Positions 13,394 to 25,459 of a DNA stretch of 64,000 nt are shown piece after piece. The DNA is taken from positions 359,479 through 423,478 of the forward strand of contig MU401461.1 of NCBI GenBank assembly GCA_022579005.1, read 5' to 3'. This stretch comes from Poronia punctata. Taxonomy: Eukaryota > Ascomycota > Sordariomycetes > Xylariales > Xylariaceae. Positions within the stretch are counted from its first letter, which is position 1; every line of letters begins with the position of its first letter. The translations under genes and the position numbers were made by a program. The notes beneath the pieces are model-generated. The model made no database searches. It had not been told where the DNA came from and saw only the letters and a list, made by a program, of their open reading frames with translations.

Positions 13394-16300
13394 ATATATG
13401 ATAAAGGCGGACAGAAAAAAGAAACAAAGAAGAAAAGAAAATGTAAGAAATAGTGGTTGGAACAAAGGACAACATATTGAGTTGGGCTCGTCATCATCAA
13501 CTACCAAGTTTTGAAAGGTTGCTCCTCAAGAACTAAAACGGGCTGGTCAATCAACAATACCGATGGACGAGGAAGATGTTGAAACTCGAATTGTACTACT
13601 ATCTCACTACGTCGCAATAATTATCAACCTCTTCATGTTTCCTTATGCCGGCGGTTTCGTTCACGTCAGCGACTTGGTAGTCAGTTGGAAAGGAGGGATA
13701 CAGAGGTATTGCATATCTCTTTGTCTCGCCTTTTTCCTAATCCTCATCTTTATCAGGCGTATTCCCTTATGTTACATCATAGGCGGGAAATGAATTGCGA
13801 TGGAGCTGATCATGGTTACGTGGTGACCCTAGTAGGTTGGTCATTTATAGATGGCGAGTTGGTTTCACAAGACACAAAACATCTAAATGGAAGGCAAAGG
13901 CCGACTTGTATTATACGACTATTTTTAGCTATGATATTGAATAGTAGAGATTCCAGAGGCCTCTCTTGGAAATGAATAGGATATTCACCAGCCGGTTGCC
14001 CTCCGTTGCCTATTTTTTTTTTTGGGTTGGGGAATATTGTACTGTTCTCCCCTTGAATTTTTTTTTGTCGTTTTATTGTTTTCTGCTGCCTTCCCCCAGT
14101 TTCGAATCGCTATGGGGGCGCTGGGCATAAAGCAACGGCGTCAGTTACTGCGAAAAAACAAAAACCAACGCGCCCGGATGAATTTTTTTTTGATCAGCTG
14201 GGGGCTTTTGAGACAGGACGAGCGAACTCGAAAACCCCTGTCCCGTGAGAGACGCGACCAGCCCAGCCCCAAGAACAGACATATTGTTGGCTCGGGTGTC
14301 ATTCCCGATATCCGCACAGTTCTCATTGTCACCTTGCCTCTTCCCTACGCCAACCCGGGAGCTTTTCCGCCTGCACCCCATACAAATAAAAGGAAAAGAA
14401 AAAAACCAAAATCCAAAAAGCGCTAGGGGTTGCAGAGAAAAAGTGGCGGTGACGGTTGGGTCGTGCGTAGGGTAGGGTTCTCCTCGGCCGAGTCCGAGAC
14501 GCTGGCTCCGGAGCAAAGTAGCTTCTGCCGTGGTTAGAAGGAGCTTGTGAAAGGAAATATGTCGGACTCCTCTCTTGAGGAAGACAAGCTCCTCCGTCTA
14601 GCATGCTGCCCTTACTATCGCGCTTATCTCCTTCAGAAAGAACCCAAGGCAAGATGACTGCTGCGCATTTCCTGATGATTAAGACCGGTCAAGATCCAGC
14701 GTCAATAATATTACGGAATGCGCCACCGGAATGCGGCTCGTATGCCAGCACCCCGGGTGCAGAAGTCAGCCGATCCTGATAGTGATATGATTGCTTTTCG
14801 ACGGCTCAACCAAATATGAACAAACGACCGCGGCGAGTGTGCCTGGTTGCGGTTGACGTGCAAGACATACCTAGCTCCCCACCCAGGCATCAACGGGGCA
14901 ACGATCCGTAACAACCGTCCCTCCGTTAACACATGGAGCCCTTGCGGCTCTCTGTAGTCTCTTGTTACCAAGAGGCCACACATTTACAAGGTGTGGATGA
15001 ACCGTACTCGTACTCGTGAGCAACACTCGGAACCCCTTTCAAACGTTGGGTATGTTCCGAGCAACATCTAAACACGTTTATTAGCCACCATGGAACTTCC
15101 GAGAAACACGGGGGACTGAAACTTTACCATTAAACTTTGCAGCATATCCAATGGATGCCGCAGGTGATCTTGGCAACACTGCTGTCGACTATCCGACAAG
15201 GGATCAAATCCTGGTCGGATCATCTAGTCATGGACAGCATGTCGCCCGTCAACGAGAAACGCGTGAGTTCATGCACTCGTCATCACTTCAAACGCGTTCC
15301 AACAAAGGCCTTTTACACGTCTTGCCCAGGACAAATCCTTCATCATGCCATAGAGCCAAGCCTTTACTTGGCTTAGAACTCGGCTTGAAGAACCGTCTAC
15401 GTCGTGAATCTCGTAAGTGGTAGAGACACGTAGCACAAGGCAGTTTAAGGGTCATACCGAGGACCGAGTCGTGAATACCGCCATGTTCATCGACTCCATA
15501 GGCCTTTTAACGTCTCTGCCTAGGACAACGTCGTGGATCATCCATTTCCACGCACTGATAGGCCTTTTAAGGTCACTGCCCAGGACCACGTGCGACCGGT
15601 ATAGACCCCTGTGGACGATTCATTGTTGAGAGATGGAAACGACGTGTACCAAGCCCGAGGAATCGCTCTGGCTATGTGTCTGTGGTCGTAAAATTTGATG
15701 TCCCGTGTTTGTCTATGCTGTAGGTGGTTGGAGGAAAATCCGTACTGACGACGTCACGCCAACTTCATGAATGACTGTGTCCATATCGAAGTCAGTTCTG
15801 GAGACGAAACAACCCCTATCTCAGCCGAAGAACTAGCTACAACGTACCTCAATGTTCCCCCATGGGAAAGAATATCCGGCTAGGTTTTCTGGTCAACGAC
15901 GGATTCGTGGATCATATGTGGCATCATGTAAGATTCTTGTAGGTTCGTCCTTGCTCGGCCGTGTATTGACGTGTCCGCCCTGATCGAGTGTCCCGGTATC
16001 GCAGTGGATCATGATATCCATGGTATCGATGGGTCGAGGGGGCCGATGGTAGGTAGCATCAATCTGAGATGACGCCTATAATCAAGGAGCCGAAGCCCTG
16101 GGATTGTAACAGTGACAGGGACTGCGAAGTAAATTCATCCGACTGTGACTCGTCCGGCTAGAGATTTCGTGCTAAAGGACGAAGCTCCTTCATCCGACCA
16201 CCGTTATTGTTGCCGGCCGGTGGGAAGGTTAGATATGTTTTCCGCATTCTGAAGTTTGAATAGGCTTATGTTTGTTTAAAAATGAAGTATTGCCCGTATG

Positions 16301-17087
16301 TGTAACGGTATATAGGATTGGAAATATTACGAAATGATATAAAATGTCCAGGCATGGTATCCAGCCATACATTAAATTATTGGAGGATGGGAATAAAGAT
16401 GTTGAAGATTGTGAGAAATAGAGGGAGAGGTTGGTTTACGAGGGGCGGCATTTGGGGATCCTTATATAGGTTTCGAGTTTGCGGTGTACAAAGTTAATTT
16501 CAATTTTTCAATCACCCGCTTCCGTTTTAATATGACTGCCTACTCGTATCTAGGCAAGCACAAGATGAAAACAAGAAAGTTCGTATAAGTAAATCTGATA
16601 TAGTAGGCATGTCTGTGTAGTACACTTGCCCGGTCTATATATAAAATAAAAACAGCCGGTAAGAGCTTATCAGACAAAGTTCTGGTAAACGAAGACTTGT
16701 TGGTTTCGGGAAGGAGGGGGGGAGCGCGGGAGGGGGACTCCTAGCCTAATTAGGTGCTTACGTGTAGATAGTACCTACCTAACCCGTAGAACGAGCGTCC
16801 ATTCTTCTGTCCAACTTTCTCCCCGGCCTGAGCAGTCCCGGCCCAAGTCCACGTCGCCGTCAGGTCCCGTCACATAGTGTGTAACCCCTACCTAGTAATA
16901 TTTCACGTAGTTACCTATCCAGGCTGGTGGATAACAAACGCGACTGCTAGTCAGATCGGTCGGAACGAAGGGGACTTGATTTTATCGCATCTTACGTGTA
17001 CCACTACCTGCACACCGAGTTCATGGCACCGACTACTCGTACTCGTAGGTTGGCACGCATACTTTATTTACCGGTATGGTCTTAACA
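13394..17087. other. Gene-free accessory stretch of about 3.7 kb
   Basis: No supported gene. Contains several T and A homopolymers (13.1-14.4 kb), a degenerate tandem repeat at about 15.3-15.6 kb, and scattered copies of the words TACTCGTA and TAGGTA. Frames at 14022-14426 and 14711-14983 have no family resemblance and look fortuitous. Confidence 0.5.
15467..15597. repeat. Degenerate 60-bp tandem repeat
   Basis: Two units start at 15498 and 15558, exactly 60 bases apart, each opening ATAGGCCTTTTAA. The first 32 positions agree at 28 sites. The sequence just upstream (15467-15497) resembles the second half of the unit, and a more diverged copy of the first half (CCTTTTACACGTCTTGCCC-type) lies near 15309. 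This looks like an old minisatellite of two to three units. Confidence 0.65.
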
Positions 17088-17089
17088 TA

Positions 17090-18258
17090 CATTACCGTGT
17101 AGTGCCCCTAATAGGAGACGATTACCGTAATAATCTAAGCTTTTGGCACCGTTTTAAAATTTTTGTAACCGTCTTTATAATTTAAAATAATTATAGTAAT
17201 GTTTTTTTATAGTATACTGTCTTTTTTAATTAGATAGTCTTTTAATAGGTATAATTTCTAAAAATAAAAACAATTTTAGGCTAAATAAAACGGTCTTAGC
17301 TGGCTAAAAATAGTTTTTGTAGCTAAAGTAGTTTTTGCTAGCTAAAGTTATTACTAACCTATTCTAGACCTATTTACTTACTTACTTATATATATAATAT
17401 AGCTTATACCTATATAGTATATTTTATACTTAGTTAGCGCAGCTATTCTAATACCTTTGCAGCTATTCTAACACTTTTGTAGCTATACTTATACCTTTGC
17501 AGCTATTTTAATACCTTTGTAGCCAATTTAGCTAGACCTACACCTTTGCAGCTAACCTTTGCAGCTAACTTTTGCAGCCGACCTTTGTAGCTAATTTAAT
17601 TAGACCTATACCTACGCAGCCAAACCTATACCTACACCTTTGTAGCTAACTTAATTAGACCTACACCTACGCAGCTGACCTAGCTAAAGAAAATCCCTGC
17701 TTGCGCGGCCGGATTTAGCTATACTAAGGGCCAGCCTGCGTAGCTAAATTAAGCTATACTTATACATATACTTATACCTATACTTATAACTACAATTGTA
17801 ATTGTAATTGTAATTGCTTTTTTAAACACCTAAGGTATAATAATAATTAACCTTTTGCGCATATATATAAAATAACCTGCGTAGTATAGTAGTTAAGTAC
17901 TTAGTATATAATAATAATGTAATATATATAAACTACTAGTTTAAACCTTAACCTTTGCAAAAAAAAAAAAAAAAAAAAAACCCTATTAAAAATGAAATAT
18001 AGTATAAATAGTAGTAATAAGTTAAATATACTGTATACATATAGTATAAAATATAGCTATAAAATATTTCTTTTTTAATTTATAATTTTTTTTAAGACGG
18101 TCTTTATTTAGAGACGATCTTTAAAGTAACAGACTGTCTTAGAATTAGTACTGTCTTTGCTATAGGACGCGCAGCTGATTATGTCTGCTTAGAGATCGTC
18201 TTACGATTTGGAGATCATTACCGTGATCGTCTTATATAGAGGGTGCTACACGGTAATG
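17090..18258. mobile_element. Decayed TIR transposon, TA target site (Tc1/mariner-Fot1-like)
   Basis: A 1,169-bp AT-rich block bounded by terminal inverted repeats of 47 bp. The left end (17090-17136) and the reverse complement of the right end (18212-18258) both start CATTACCGTGTAG and match at 37 of 47 positions without gaps. Six of the ten mismatches are transitions. The dinucleotide TA flanks both ends (17088-17089 and 18259-18260), the duplication expected of Tc1/mariner and fungal Fot1/pogo elements. The inside has no open transposase frame. It is very rich in A and T, in keeping with RIP-type decay or a non-autonomous (MITE-like) element, and it carries its own minisatellite and an A tract of about 21-22 bases near 17958-17979. 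Confidence 0.8.
17435..17690. repeat. Degenerate minisatellite inside the TIR element
   Basis: More than ten irregular copies of a short unit of the type CCTTTGCAGCTA, with CTTTTGTAGCTA and CCTACGCAGCC variants. They are separated by 5-15 bases of TAATTTA/TTCTAATA filler. It sits within the AT-rich transposon relic. Confidence 0.7.
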
Positions 18259-18260
18259 TA

Positions 18261-18882
18261 GGTACCTACTGGCCGCTGATAAGATATGAGCGTCGGTCGA
18301 ATGTGACTTTACTTTTACGCGATATCCGTCACGCGATATCCTTTACGAGTATGCGAAAGGTGGAAAACATAGGTCGGACCTACCATATACGAGTAGTTAC
18401 TCGTAGTAGGGATAACGCTGTCGATTGCTATTGCCGATTTCGCACCCCTTCCGAACCTCATACACATACGAGAATTAGGTACCTGCAAGGTTAATATTTT
18501 GATGCATTTTTGCGTCTTTGAACAGGTACTTACCTTAGGTACCTTACATTACCCTGGTCCCTTGTATGAGCCGTGGCTCTTTCCTATACGCATATACCTA
18601 GTAAGAGGTCGTAATATCCAGACGCAAAGTCTTGTATGATCAGGGACCACCTGGGCACTTGGGCTATGCGGTAAGTGCCTCAAGTAAATATTTTTGTTTT
18701 TCATAGTATGCAAAAAGGAAAGTGCAGCGCAAAGCGCAAAGGAATGTTCTCGGCCGAACGCCTACTTATCTACAGCCTTTGCCCGTTTCAACATTTGAGA
18801 AACAGCCACAACACCTGAGAAGCAAACCCGGTAATAAAAAAGAACACCCCCCGATCCAATGCCAAATATCCGCGTCCAACCA
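18261..18882. other. Spacer between transposon relic and next gene
   Basis: Contains repeated TAGGTACC/GGTACCT words and TACGAGTA words. It probably also holds the 3' UTR of the minus-strand gene ending at 18883. No gene is seen. Confidence 0.5.
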
Positions 18883-20296
18883 TCAAGGGTCAATCTCATC
18901 GATACCGGGTGGTTTTTCTTTATAATCGGGCCTTTGCTTGCCTCGGGAGTTGAGACCCCGCGGTGTAGTATTCATGCCAAATGACGCCGAGGACGAGGCT
19001 GGAATATTCTCGATTCCATCGTCACTGCAAACGTCGATATCGACGTCGCCGGGATCACGGGCTGGAGCTGGGAAAGGCAAAATATCGAGGGGGGTTACAT
19101 GCATCCTCGCTACTGGTGCCTGTGACGGCCCCGCCGAAGCCTTTGCCGTTGTGGTGGTGTGTCGCCTGTGCTGATTCACCGGCGTCTCGGGAGCTTTTCC
19201 TTTATTAGGAGATACCTGGGGGATCTCTGGTGATGATACGAAGAGGCTGGTAGACGAAGACCCAGCCCTACAGCCTCGGTGGTCTTTGGACAAGTTTTCT
19301 AAGAACGTTTCAGTCAACCATTCCAGCAGCCCAGCATCCAGCAGTCCAGCTGCAGATCTTGACTTACGTTCAGCGGTCGCGCCCTCGACTGAGTGAGTAT
19401 TCGTCAGCCATGTTTCAAATCTTTTGGTTCAAATCGGACCAGGGGGAATAAGTACCTGGGATGGCAAACTTGTCGAATATCGCCGATTCTTCTAACGACA
19501 CTTTATGCCCTGCCCATTTGAAATGCTCCGAAGCCAGCCCATCCGCGAATGGATACGAGGTAAACACGATAGGGGCATCGATTCTCACGTCTTTCTTGCA
19601 CTTTCTAAAATTGCAGCGGAGGACGAAAAACCCTTCACAGTCCTTGTACCTGAAGATGCACTCATCGTCGCGTACCGCCCAGAGCTGTATAGGCTTCCTT
19701 ATGGATACCTTACCGGTTGTCTGATACGTATGTTAGTGCGTTAGAGGAGGCAAGAACCGAGTCCTTTAACGACTTGAGTTCGCGAAGGAGGATTTCACCT
19801 GAGATGTCCTCTTAGCTCTCTTCTTCGGAGCGGGACACGGCTCATCCTGCTCCGAGGCCCTTTTGTTATGGGGACCGGACACGGATCCAAGCACGGGACT
19901 TTGTGACCTGTCAGCCGTAGTGGGTGCGTATACCGGTTCTGCATTGGCATCTACCAGGGCCGGTTTCGCAACCGGTCCCGACGTCGGTGCGGGAGTAATG
20001 GGGGTCACGGATGCCCCCCCGCCTCGGAATTCCTGTAGAAGATCGTCGAATAGTGTATCGAGCGTCTTGGGCAGCTCGTCTCGTATGATGCGGAAAACGC
20101 CGTCCAATATACCCTCGAATATGTGTTGCATTCCACCGGTGAATTGTTGACCGTCTGGGTGCCCTGGCGGGAGCGCCGCATCTCTCATGGCAGCAACTCG
20201 TGCGAATGCCTCGTCACGAAGTCCCTTCCTAGCGAGGGCGGCCACGGTGTCGGCGGCACCGGCCGCCAATGCTTCGACTAACCCGGCATTGCTCAT
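18883..20296 (-). CDS. Hypothetical protein with candidate C2H2-type metal site, four exons
   Basis: Minus-strand exons 20296-19799, 19720-19456, 19388-19368 and 19298-18883 give 399 aa. Donors are GTGAAA, GTACTT and GTAAGT, and every junction keeps the frame. Residues 1-120 are helical and Ala-rich with QQFTGGMQHIFEGILDGVF. Residues 121-166 are a Pro/Ser spacer with a nuclear-type basic patch (KKRAKR). Residues 167-262 form a compact block with CNFRKC (about 202-207) and HFKWAGH (about 232-238), a Cx4C...Hx5H arrangement that could bind zinc. It is followed by AIFDKFAIPVEGATAE. The Ser/Pro-rich tail looks disordered. I associate the 'PF-x-DG-x-A-x-x-HF-x-x-x-GH' block with uncharacterised proteins common in Sordariomycetes, with no known function. 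Exon 3 is only 21 nt. Confidence 0.72.
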
Positions 20297-21950
20297 TGCA
20301 GTTGTCTTTGTGTGTCCTTGGCGTGCCAGGTTTGGCTTTGCAATGCAATTGGTATTTTTCAGGTTATGTGTTGATATGGGCTCGAATAGGAGGTGGCGAA
20401 CAAGCGTTATCACCAACGAGGCAGGGAATAGTGATCTATTTATGATCTCACGACAGGAGCATGACGATGGCCAAGGTATATCCTAAGCCGTCAACCTGTA
20501 CTTGCATCGCCTAGTGACTCTGGTAAAGGTACTCTATTAGGGGTATGCAGACAGATGCACATGGTCACAATTGGATACACACGGACACAATTGGACATGG
20601 GTGGACAGAAATGGACACAGGTGGACATGAATAGACAACAATAGACTACAAGAACATGGCCCCAAAATCTGGGCGTGGAAGATTCCAAAAGGCGGCCTCT
20701 TGGCTCAACAAACCCCCTCAAGGCCGCTGTTGGTAGCAGCTGTGCCAACTTGCATGAATTCCGTTTCAATCGTCTCTGTACGTTTACAGGTCTGCAAGAT
20801 ACAAAGACAGCCGATGTTTGAAACATTCTGAGATGGCCGTTTTCCTAACCAGGTCACGGCGCTTAAAAAGTGGTCACATTCCGGACTAGAAACCGTGGTA
20901 AATAGGTAGGTAAGTATTACCGGAGCAGCATCCCCGGCACCTGGCCCAATTATCGGTCGCTTGACTTTTAGAATGCTCGAGTCTTATAGAAACTAGGAGA
21001 CGAGAAGCGTACATCTCGAGCGATGTTGGCCAATCGTAAATTCTGTTATATGCAGGTTGCGCGGCCGTGCGGTTAAAGAATGTTACGAGGCCGACCTGGC
21101 CGCCAAGACTGCCAAAAGTCGGATTACTTGTACGTACGAGTACACAACAATCTTTCAAGAGCCTATCCTCAGAGACAGCAAATCTTCCGAATACAGGCTT
21201 ACTTCATATCTCAGTTAGTACCTATTGTTGGCTGTTTGAACTACGTTAAACATGTTTGAATTAGCTGATTTAGTCCTGTTGACAGCATCTGAAATCGAGA
21301 CATTCCCTAGTAAAGAATGGCTTGTCTTTTATATTAGGCCATGGCCTATCAACAATAGCATTTCGCTTCACGTTAATATCGTCTTCTTCTAACAATTCCA
21401 CACATAATAATGACTGTAGCCGTAAGACCAAGCTCTTTAGTCATCCCGCACCCATCGCCAAGAAGCTGAAAATGGAATATGCGGCATGAAGCATAGCCGT
21501 ATATAAGTGAGTCTGACTGGTAATGACGTTTTATATACGGCAATGTCAGATTCGCAACATCTACTTCCCTGAGAAACTTCCGAATACATGTAGTTATGAG
21601 GGCGTCCTATCCTGTAGTGGGGAGTACTCGTAGGTTGTAGACATCTTGAGCGGGCCAGCTCGGACAAGTCGCCGGGCTACGGTATTGGCGTATATAGCTT
21701 GCAAAGCCGAAGCGGTTCCGAAGATGACATGTCATCTGTAATCGAATACCTACTCAGATACATACACACCGAAGATATGAAGGATACTGTATATAAGATC
21801 TGAAAATGGCCCATGCCAAGCAGACTCGTTGCTGCTTCGAAAAAGGAAAAAAAAAAAAAGACATATATCAACCCCCAAAACAAGACTTAGATCGAACTAT
21901 GTATCTTACCAAGTCAACTTGCACGTACTACGGAAGTTTATCAAACAAAC
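20297..21950. other. Gene-free stretch of about 1.65 kb
   Basis: Includes the promoter of the minus-strand gene. A run of related short words (TGGACA, GGACACA, TGGACATG) occurs at about 20555-20650 as a loose repeat. No supported gene or RNA. Confidence 0.5.
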
Positions 21951-23858
21951 ATGACATCCACCATCCACCAACCGCCAACCCCCGGGTCCATTCTACGAAG
22001 AAACAAGAATAGAAAAAGATGACAAACCGACCATCAACCCATGCTCCGAAAGCGAAATTCAAGCAGCAGAACCGCCGAGCGAACAACCACAAGTAGTAGA
22101 AGAGAGCAACAAATACAGCATCTACACGCCCTTTCAAAAGAAAGCCATCATCTTCGGCGCTGCCGCCGGTGCCCTTCTCTCACCTCTGTCGGGGCAGATA
22201 TACTTCCCCGGCTCTCCCCGCTCTTGCGCGCGATTTACATGTCTCGGTAAATCAGATAAATCTGACTGTTACGACTTACATGGTAACATATCTATCTATC
22301 TTTCTTTCCATCTATCCATGTAAGAAAGGCTTGTTTCGTTTGCTTATATAGGTACACGAGTGTCTAGATCATCATCCAAGGCATAGCCCCCATGTTCATC
22401 GGTTCCCTAGCCGACACGGCAGGCCGCAGAACCGGCATACATCCTCTGTTTCATAATCTTCATCATCGCCTGCGTCGGCTGTGCGCTCGCTCCCAACTAC
22501 GGCTCGCTCCTCGCCCTCCGCGCACTCCAATCTGCCGGGTCGAGCGCCACTACCTATATCCCTATGCCAGGCCGTCGTTTCGGACATTATCACGGCTGCG
22601 GAAAGGGGGTCATATGTGGGATTTACTTTCCTGCCTAATGTTCTCGGCCGTACTACCATTGGTCCTGTGTTAGGGGGTGTTATCTCGCAGTATCTTGGCT
22701 GGAGGTGGATTTTCTGGATCCCGGGGATTTCGGCCGGGGTTGTTCTCGTGGTGTTTTTGTTTTTCATGCCGGAGACTTGTAGGCTTATTGTCGGGGATGG
22801 ATCTGTTCGTCCGCATAAGTTTTATAGGACCTTTTTCGATTTGGGTAAGGATGTTTATAAGCGAAAAGTTGGCGTTGGTGTTGTTGTTGTTGTTGTTGTT
22901 GCGCAGAATACGGAAGAAGAAGAAGAAGGAAAAAAGAGGAGTGATGATCTTCGCATCAAGAAACCTAATCTGATTAGGACTTTGACGATATTCTTCGAAA
23001 AAGAAATGTTCATCCTACTCAGTACGTACTTAAACATTCCATCCTATCCCCCTTTTCTTGCGTGAAAAACTAATCTGATTTTTTTTCAACAGTGTACAGC
23101 GGCCTAATCTATCGTACTCCGGCTTCTTCGCCATAGCAACCTCCATCCCGCCACAATTCTCCCTGCACTACGGTTTCGACGGACTCCGTCTCGGACTGAT
23201 ATACATCCCCTTCGGCCTCGGGTCCATAATCTCCGTGATATTCGTCGGCCAACTCCCCAACAACAACTACCGTCCGTCGTCACTGCCGAAACCTCAACAT
23301 CCCCTACGACCCTACCCGCGAATCATCCATGACCGACTTCCCCATCGAACGAGCCCGTCTACAAGTCCGCCTCCCATCCATAATCCTCTTCACATTCCTC
23401 CTCCTACCTAGCATGGGGATTGGTCCCTACAATATCGCGCCCGTCTAGCCGTTGAGATTTATCTTACTTTTCCTAGCAGCCGGTGTTTCGTCGACGGGCT
23501 TCTCGAATCCGTTGGCTACGCTTATTGTGGACCTGAACCCGCGCGAGGCGGGCGCTGCTTCGGCGGCGAATAATGTTACGAGGAATTTGTTGGGTGCCGC
23601 TACCACGGCTTTTGTTAATCCCTTGTTGGATGCTGTTGGGGCTGGGTGGGTGGGGGTTTACGATCCTGGCGGGGGCGAATGTGGTTTTTTTTTTCGCCGG
23701 CTGTTTGGGTCGTTATGCCGAATGGGGTTAGGTGGAGACGGGAGGAAGTGAGGAGGAAGGAGGAGAGACTGAGGGAGGAGGGGGGGGATGTGGTTGCGGT
23801 TGCGGTTGCGGTTCCGGATGCTGTGTATGCGACGGATGGGGAACAAAGGGGTGGGTGA
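21951..23858 (+). pseudogene. MFS (DHA1-type) transporter pseudogene
   Basis: Translating in alternating frames recovers a major facilitator transporter. The recognisable parts are an acidic N-terminus, then KYSIYTPFQKKAIIFGAAAGALLSPLSG, DLHVSVNQINLTVTTYM, IIQGIAPMFIGSLADTAGRR (the loop 2-3 signature), GPVLGGVISQYLGWRWIFW, SGFFAIATSIPPQFSLHYGF and GFSNPLATLIVDLNPREAGAASAANNVTRNL. A normal intron sits at 22283-22367 and another at about 23021-23091. The frame is broken near 21985, 22210, 22430, 22560, 23115, 23275 and 23655, and an in-frame TAG lies at 23446-23448. With this many lesions spread along the gene, decay is far more likely than sequencing error. Relatives export drugs or small metabolites through the plasma membrane. 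This copy cannot encode a full transporter. Confidence 0.88.
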
Positions 23859-25459
23859 CGGCCGTCTCGGTGTAAAGAGGTTTGAATGTGGAATACTCCG
23901 GTAATGCTTTGGTTACCCGGATAGGGAATATAGAATGGAATGGGCATTGGAATAGATAGGTGGTTTAGAGTTTGCTTACTCGTTAGGTACGTATGGAGGT
24001 ACATCGCATATTGTTCGGTTCGGGCCGGGGTTAGGTTCACTTCTAATTGGGTAGGTGTCACGTTGACACGAAGCCGGAGCCGACTCGGCTCGGCTCACAG
24101 TTTGCTGTAATTATCACATCATTTTTGTTCCAAGGTACCCAATTTATTCCGCATCGGAATATGACCAAGATTAAACATTAATTCAATTCGAACAAGACTC
24201 TTTACAATCTCAGGCCTAGGGGTAGCTAGATAATAATCTCACTATTGAACGTAAGAAATATGATTCTTCGTGCCCCAAGTTTACTCGGCTGTCCCAAGAG
24301 ACAGATAAACGTTCGGCTCGCCCAGGTTCCTGACCTACTCCGGAGGCATTAAGCGCACTATATACCGTATCTGCAAGAATGTGTATACCACGCGAGGCCT
24401 TTGTCGGCTAACGAGGCCAGACGCTAGTTCAGTGGTGTATTCTTACTACTAACTCGAGACTTAATGAAGTCTGCGAAGACTAAGTGACGAGGTGAAGAAA
24501 GGGGGTGAACGCATGTACCAGTAATAAGTCGCTATCGGGCGGAAGGGAGTAAGACCGGGACAGATAAGGTACCTACATAGTGGAGATCTATTATTATCGC
24601 TGTCCGAGTATTTGCTCAAAAGGCCGAAGATCCCAAGGTCACTCAGTGGCCCCTTAGATAGCAGACAATCCAATGACACCTGCAGTAAGCAAAGAGAATC
24701 AAACGAGATGAAAATTCGACGTCTATTTATTATTGTTATTGCACAAGGAGGGAAGGTTTCTCTGAGAAGCAGAGGTGGGTCTCCCCATCTACGGCATCAT
24801 ACCTAGTCTACACCTAGCGTAGCTGCCGACGGGAGCTGGTGTTAGGTTCGAGGCCTATGACAAACGCGCCAAACTCAAGAGACGCCGGTGTGAAAGAATC
24901 TTCAAACGGGCCGTGATGTGCAACTCGGTCTTCGAGGCGAAAGATCAATCGGCGTGGCTTGAGGCGGGAAAGTCTGCGTCCGCCGTCTTCCTTAGTCCCG
25001 AAGTACGGAATTTAGTTCCGATAACCAATTTAGACTGTCGTTGCGGGTGGTCTATGGTCATCGAAGGTGAAACGAGCTGCCCACCATGTTTCCGTACCTA
25101 TGATAGATAGAACTGTTTAACCGGCGACCATTTTTACATCTATTACACAGACCCACAAGTCCAGGCTAGTAAGCAAACGCCACAAGCACAGCCACAACCT
25201 TCATGGCATAAAACTTGTCAAGGGGCAGGCAGTTTACATCTTGTTCTACAGCTACACGTATAATCTTACCGTGCCTACTTACTTACCCATTTATCACTAC
25301 TTTATTCTGCGAAGAACCTAGAGTTAAACTGATGTACATACAAGTCATATAATACAATTACGCGTATTACTTCTATTGGCCGGGTTTGACAATCAAGTAC
25401 CGTATCTTGTCTTCTGCCGTATGAGTATCACTCTATAAGGACATGGCAATCTAGTCACT
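23859..25459. other. Gene-free stretch with one weak frame
   Basis: Mostly unassigned. On the plus strand a frame of about 95 codons is open from the stop at 24820 to 25110. It contains KRRRCERIFKRAV and a Cys-rich end (CRCGWSMV, CPPCF). It has no clear upstream exon or ATG of its own before codon 31, so it may be an exon or a remnant. I do not recognise it. Confidence 0.4.

Noticed and set aside
14022..14426. 134-codon frame in a gene desert
   Set aside because: Built on T and A homopolymers, no family features, no splice support.
15151..15423. 90-codon frame in the minisatellite region
   Set aside because: Spans part of the degenerate repeat and lacks any family motif. Not enough support for a gene.
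20555..20650. CRISPR-like or regular repeat from TGGACA words
   Set aside because: Spacing is irregular and units are too short. The genome is fungal. It is a loose simple repeat.
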